DNA of 6,370 nt from RGIG1668 sp045124495 (GTDB lineage Bacteria; Bacillota; Clostridia; Lachnospirales; Lachnospiraceae). The DNA lies in assembly GCA_045124495.1 (NCBI GenBank), contig JBGVLX010000077.1:1-6370 (forward strand). Reading direction: 5' to 3'. The notes beneath the pieces are model-generated. The model was not told where the DNA came from. It saw only the letters and a program-made list of their open reading frames with translations, and made no database searches. Position numbers and translations under genes: made by a program. Below are positions 5,886-6,370 of this stretch, one piece after another; position 1 is the stretch's first letter, and the number at the start of each line of letters is the position of its first letter.

Positions 5886-6370
5886 ATGGGAAAAGTAGAA
5901 AATAAAGTAAATGTAACGTATATGTTAAATAATGTAGGAATTGGAATACAGGATTTTTTGGAATTACGTGAGAATCATAAATTTTATATTGACAAAACCT
6001 CATTTATCAAGGAATGGTGGGAGCGTGGTGATAGCGTAACACTAATTACCCGCCCGAGACGTTTTGGAAAAACCTTGAATATGTCCATGGTAGAGGAATT
6101 CTTTTCTGTAAATTATGCAGGAAGAGGGGATTTGTTCGAAGGACTTTCCATCTGGGAAGAAGAAACATATCAGAAAATGCAGGGAACTTATCCTGTGATT
6201 AGTCTTTCTTTTGCAAAAATAAAAGAAAACAACTATCAGATGACCCGTAAGAAGATATGTAGGCAATTGACAGAGTTATATGCAAAAAATGCTTTCTTAT
6301 TGGAGAGTGATTTGTTGTATGAAACAGAGCGGGAATATTTTAAGAGTGTCAACGTAGATATGGATGATGC
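5886..6370 (+). CDS. AAA-ATPase-like / PD-(D/E)XK family protein, 5' part
   Basis: An open frame runs from the ATG to the window end without a stop; 161 codons are visible and the gene continues beyond. It belongs to the family with an AAA-ATPase-like N-terminal domain, which usually carries a PD-(D/E)XK nuclease-like domain at the C-terminus; full members are typically 500-600 residues. Signature features are FYIDKTSFI (33-41), the P-loop-like RPRRFGKT (56-63) within TLITRPRRFGKTLNMSM, and YPVISLSFA (102-110). GGGAG at 5871-5875 supports the start, while the in-frame ATG at 5922 has no ribosome site. The biochemical role of the family is not established. It is multicopy in many gut Firmicutes and Bacteroidetes and is often suspected of a nucleic-acid or mobile-element function. 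The nuclease domain lies outside this window, so its presence here is expected and not seen. Confidence 0.88.
   Translation, partial: MGKVENKVNVTYMLNNVGIGIQDFLELRENHKFYIDKTSFIKEWWERGDSVTLITRPRRFGKTLNMSMVEEFFSVNYAGRGDLFEGLSIWEEETYQKMQGTYPVISLSFAKIKENNYQMTRKKICRQLTELYAKNAFLLESDLLYETEREYFKSVNVDMDD

Overview
The window looks like a chromosomal piece of an endospore-forming, low-GC Clostridia-type Firmicute, most likely a Lachnospiraceae-like gut or anaerobe lineage. The basis is a GerA-type germinant receptor operon, a clear spoIIR, strong purine-rich ribosome binding sites, a membrane-anchored XRE regulator of a type common in that group, and an AAA-ATPase-like/PD-(D/E)XK family gene that is multiplied in such genomes. 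The lineage is inferred from gene content and not proven. All six genes are on the + strand.

Layout. Positions 1-213 hold a 213-bp, largely palindromic repeat (copy 1). Positions 242-1780 encode the A subunit of a GerA-type spore germination receptor. Positions 1784-1951 hold a second, inverted copy of the repeat. Positions 1980-3062 encode the B subunit (permease-like). Positions 3059-3631 encode a short C-like subunit, overlapping B by 4 bases. A deleted relic of the same repeat lies at 3643-3723, followed by two small hairpins. Positions 3826-4473 encode SpoIIR. A 224-bp regulatory gap contains a GC-rich palindrome, a likely promoter and an operator-like dyad. It leads into an XRE/HTH regulator with a six-helix membrane domain (4698-5684). 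A 201-bp gap with a good SigA-like promoter then leads into the 5' part of an AAA-ATPase-like/PD-(D/E)XK protein (5886 to the window end).

How the genes work together. The receptor subunits A, B and C would sit in the inner spore membrane and sense germinants. SpoIIR acts earlier, carrying the forespore signal that turns on SigE in the mother cell. The two right-hand genes have no visible link to sporulation.

The most interesting element is the repeat family. Two full copies flank the receptor A gene in opposite orientation. They share 129 of 140 core positions by eye, and most of their differences preserve base pairing: two paired double changes, and three G·T pairs that become Watson-Crick pairs. 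This points to selection on, or correction through, a folded structure and not to random decay. The second unusual feature is the C-like receptor subunit. It has Ile where the family's lipobox Cys is expected and stops after roughly the first domain. No gap between genes exceeds 300 bases.
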